DNA of 5,773 nucleotides, taken from contig QNAJ01000108.1 of the NCBI GenBank assembly GCA_003641465.1, positions 1 to 5,773 of the forward strand. Reading direction: 5' to 3'. The notes under the pieces are model-generated. The model worked only from the letters and a program-made list of their open reading frames with translations, did no database searches and was not told where the DNA came from. Shown piece after piece: positions 4,758 to 5,773 of this stretch. Within the stretch, counting starts at the first letter, position 1. The number at the start of each line of letters is the position of its first letter. The stretch comes from Verrucomicrobiota bacterium (lineage in GTDB: Bacteria > Verrucomicrobiota > Kiritimatiellia > B70-G9). A program made the position numbers and the translations under genes.

Positions 4758-5773
4758 ATGGCGAAGATTCTACTGGTGGATGATGAGCCCAGCATATTGA
4801 GTGTTCTGAGCACATTACTCAAAGCTGAGGGACACGAAGTGACACCAGCACTGGGCGGCGAGAAGGGGAAGGAGCTTCTTGCGAAGGAAGAGTTTGACCT
4901 GATGATCTCCGATATCCGCATGGCGGACATGGACGGCATGCAGCTCTTACGCCTGGCCCGGAAAGAGCAGCCGCAGATGGCCGTCATTATGATAACCGCG
5001 TACGGTTCGGTTGAGACTGCGGTAGAGGCGATGAAACAGGGGGCGTTTGACTACGTGACCAAACCCTTCAAGGTGGACGAGTTGCTGATCACCGTTCAAA
5101 GGGCGCTGGAATATGCCACGGCGGTCAAGGAAAACGTGGATCTGAAAGCGAAGCTGGAAGCCCGGTATCGGTTCGAAAACATTGTGGCCGAAAGCCCGGC
5201 GATGCGCAAGGTGTGCGAGATGATCGAGCGCGTTGCCCACACGGACGCCACGGTCCTGATTATAGGAGAAAGCGGTACGGGGAAGGAGCTGGTGGCCAAG
5301 GCGATTCATGCGCACAGCAAGCGGAAGAAGAATAAATTCGTCCCCATAAACTGTGCGGCCTTGCCGGAGCCTCTGCTGGAATCCGAACTTTTCGGACATG
5401 TCAAAGGCGCATTCACTGGAGCTACAGCCAATAAGGAAGGGCTGTTCGAGGTGGCTAACGGCGGCACGTTGCTTTTGGATGAAATCGGATCCATGCCGTT
5501 GAGCATTCAGGGCAAGCTGCTGCGCGCCCTGCAGGAGAAGGAAATCCGCCGGGTGGGCGGGACGGAGACGATCAAGGTGGACGTACGCGTCCTGGCAGCG
5601 ACCAATACCCCTTTGGAGAAGCTGATCGAGGAGGGAAAGTTCCGGGAGGACCTGTATTATCGGTTGAGTGTCATCCCCATCGAGATAGCACCACTGCGAG
5701 AGCGACCTGAAGATATAATGCCGCTGGTGTATCACGTACTGCGGCAGGAAGTAGGGGAGGGGAAGCCGCTTCC
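4758..5773 (+). CDS. Sigma-54-dependent response regulator, NtrC family (partial, 3' end cut by window)
   Basis: The 338 visible residues form a receiver domain followed by most of a sigma-54-activating AAA+ domain. Receiver: acidic pair Asp8-Asp9, phosphoacceptor Asp52 in MISDIRM, Thr80 and Lys102 in VTKPF, all intact. A linker of about 30 charged residues follows. AAA+: Walker A GESGTGKE at 170-177, the sigma-54 contact loop GAFTGA at 217-222, Walker B GGTLLLDEI at 235-243, and arginine-finger region FREDLYYRL at 295-303. It should therefore be a competent ATPase that remodels sigma-54 polymerase upon phosphorylation. A C-terminal Fis-type DNA-binding domain is expected beyond the window. 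The start is fixed by AGGAGG at 4744-4749 with 8-nt spacing and by the standard MAKILLVDDEP opening. No sensor kinase is visible here, so its signal and targets are unknown. Confidence 0.95.
   Translation, partial: MAKILLVDDEPSILSVLSTLLKAEGHEVTPALGGEKGKELLAKEEFDLMISDIRMADMDGMQLLRLARKEQPQMAVIMITAYGSVETAVEAMKQGAFDYVTKPFKVDELLITVQRALEYATAVKENVDLKAKLEARYRFENIVAESPAMRKVCEMIERVAHTDATVLIIGESGTGKELVAKAIHAHSKRKKNKFVPINCAALPEPLLESELFGHVKGAFTGATANKEGLFEVANGGTLLLDEIGSMPLSIQGKLLRALQEKEIRRVGGTETIKVDVRVLAATNTPLEKLIEEGKFREDLYYRLSVIPIEIAPLRERPEDIMPLVYHVLRQEVGEGKPL

Noticed and set aside
4947..5735. Minus-strand open frame of 262 codons opposite the response regulator
   Set aside because: Long antisense frames commonly arise opposite NtrC-type genes from codon bias; the plus strand carries intact Walker A, GAFTGA and Walker B motifs.

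Overview
The window fits a Gram-negative, lipid A-making bacterium with moderately high GC. The order lpxI, a Gfo/Idh/MocA oxidoreductase, then lpxB, next to a secreted protein with a C-terminal Cys/His module, suggests the PVC group, perhaps Kiritimatiellota or Lentisphaerota. That placement is inference from gene content; the sequence carries no rRNA or other decisive marker.

Layout. The left edge (1-140, + strand) may hold the last 45 or so codons of an unidentified gene, converging on a minus-strand ribosomal pair: rpmI (L35, 786-592) followed by rplT (L20, 572-192). The usual upstream partner infC is absent. Instead there is a 190-nt gap with a candidate promoter and then a separate minus-strand gene (1561-977). 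This encodes a small exported protein with a restriction-endonuclease-like core signature and a four-cysteine tail. A 129-nt divergent region separates it from a tightly packed plus-strand operon: lpxI (1691-2560), a GnnA-like oxidoreductase (2557-3516) and lpxB (3513-4655), each junction being a 4-nt ATGA overlap. After about 100 nt comes a sigma-54-type (NtrC family) response regulator starting at 4758 and running off the right edge inside its AAA+ domain.

How the genes work together. LpxI hydrolyses UDP-2,3-diacylglucosamine to 2,3-diacylglucosamine 1-phosphate (lipid X), and LpxB condenses lipid X with a second UDP-2,3-diacylglucosamine to give the lipid A disaccharide, so the operon encodes consecutive steps. 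The oxidoreductase between them resembles the family containing GnnA, which oxidises the 3-OH of UDP-GlcNAc on the way to 3-amino lipid A. No GnnB aminotransferase is present in the window, so its role remains open. The ribosomal pair and the regulator look like independent units.

The most interesting items are the exported nuclease-like protein and the GnnA-like gene inserted between lpxI and lpxB. I saw no mobile element, CRISPR array, tRNA or rRNA, and no clear evidence of a wholly new system.
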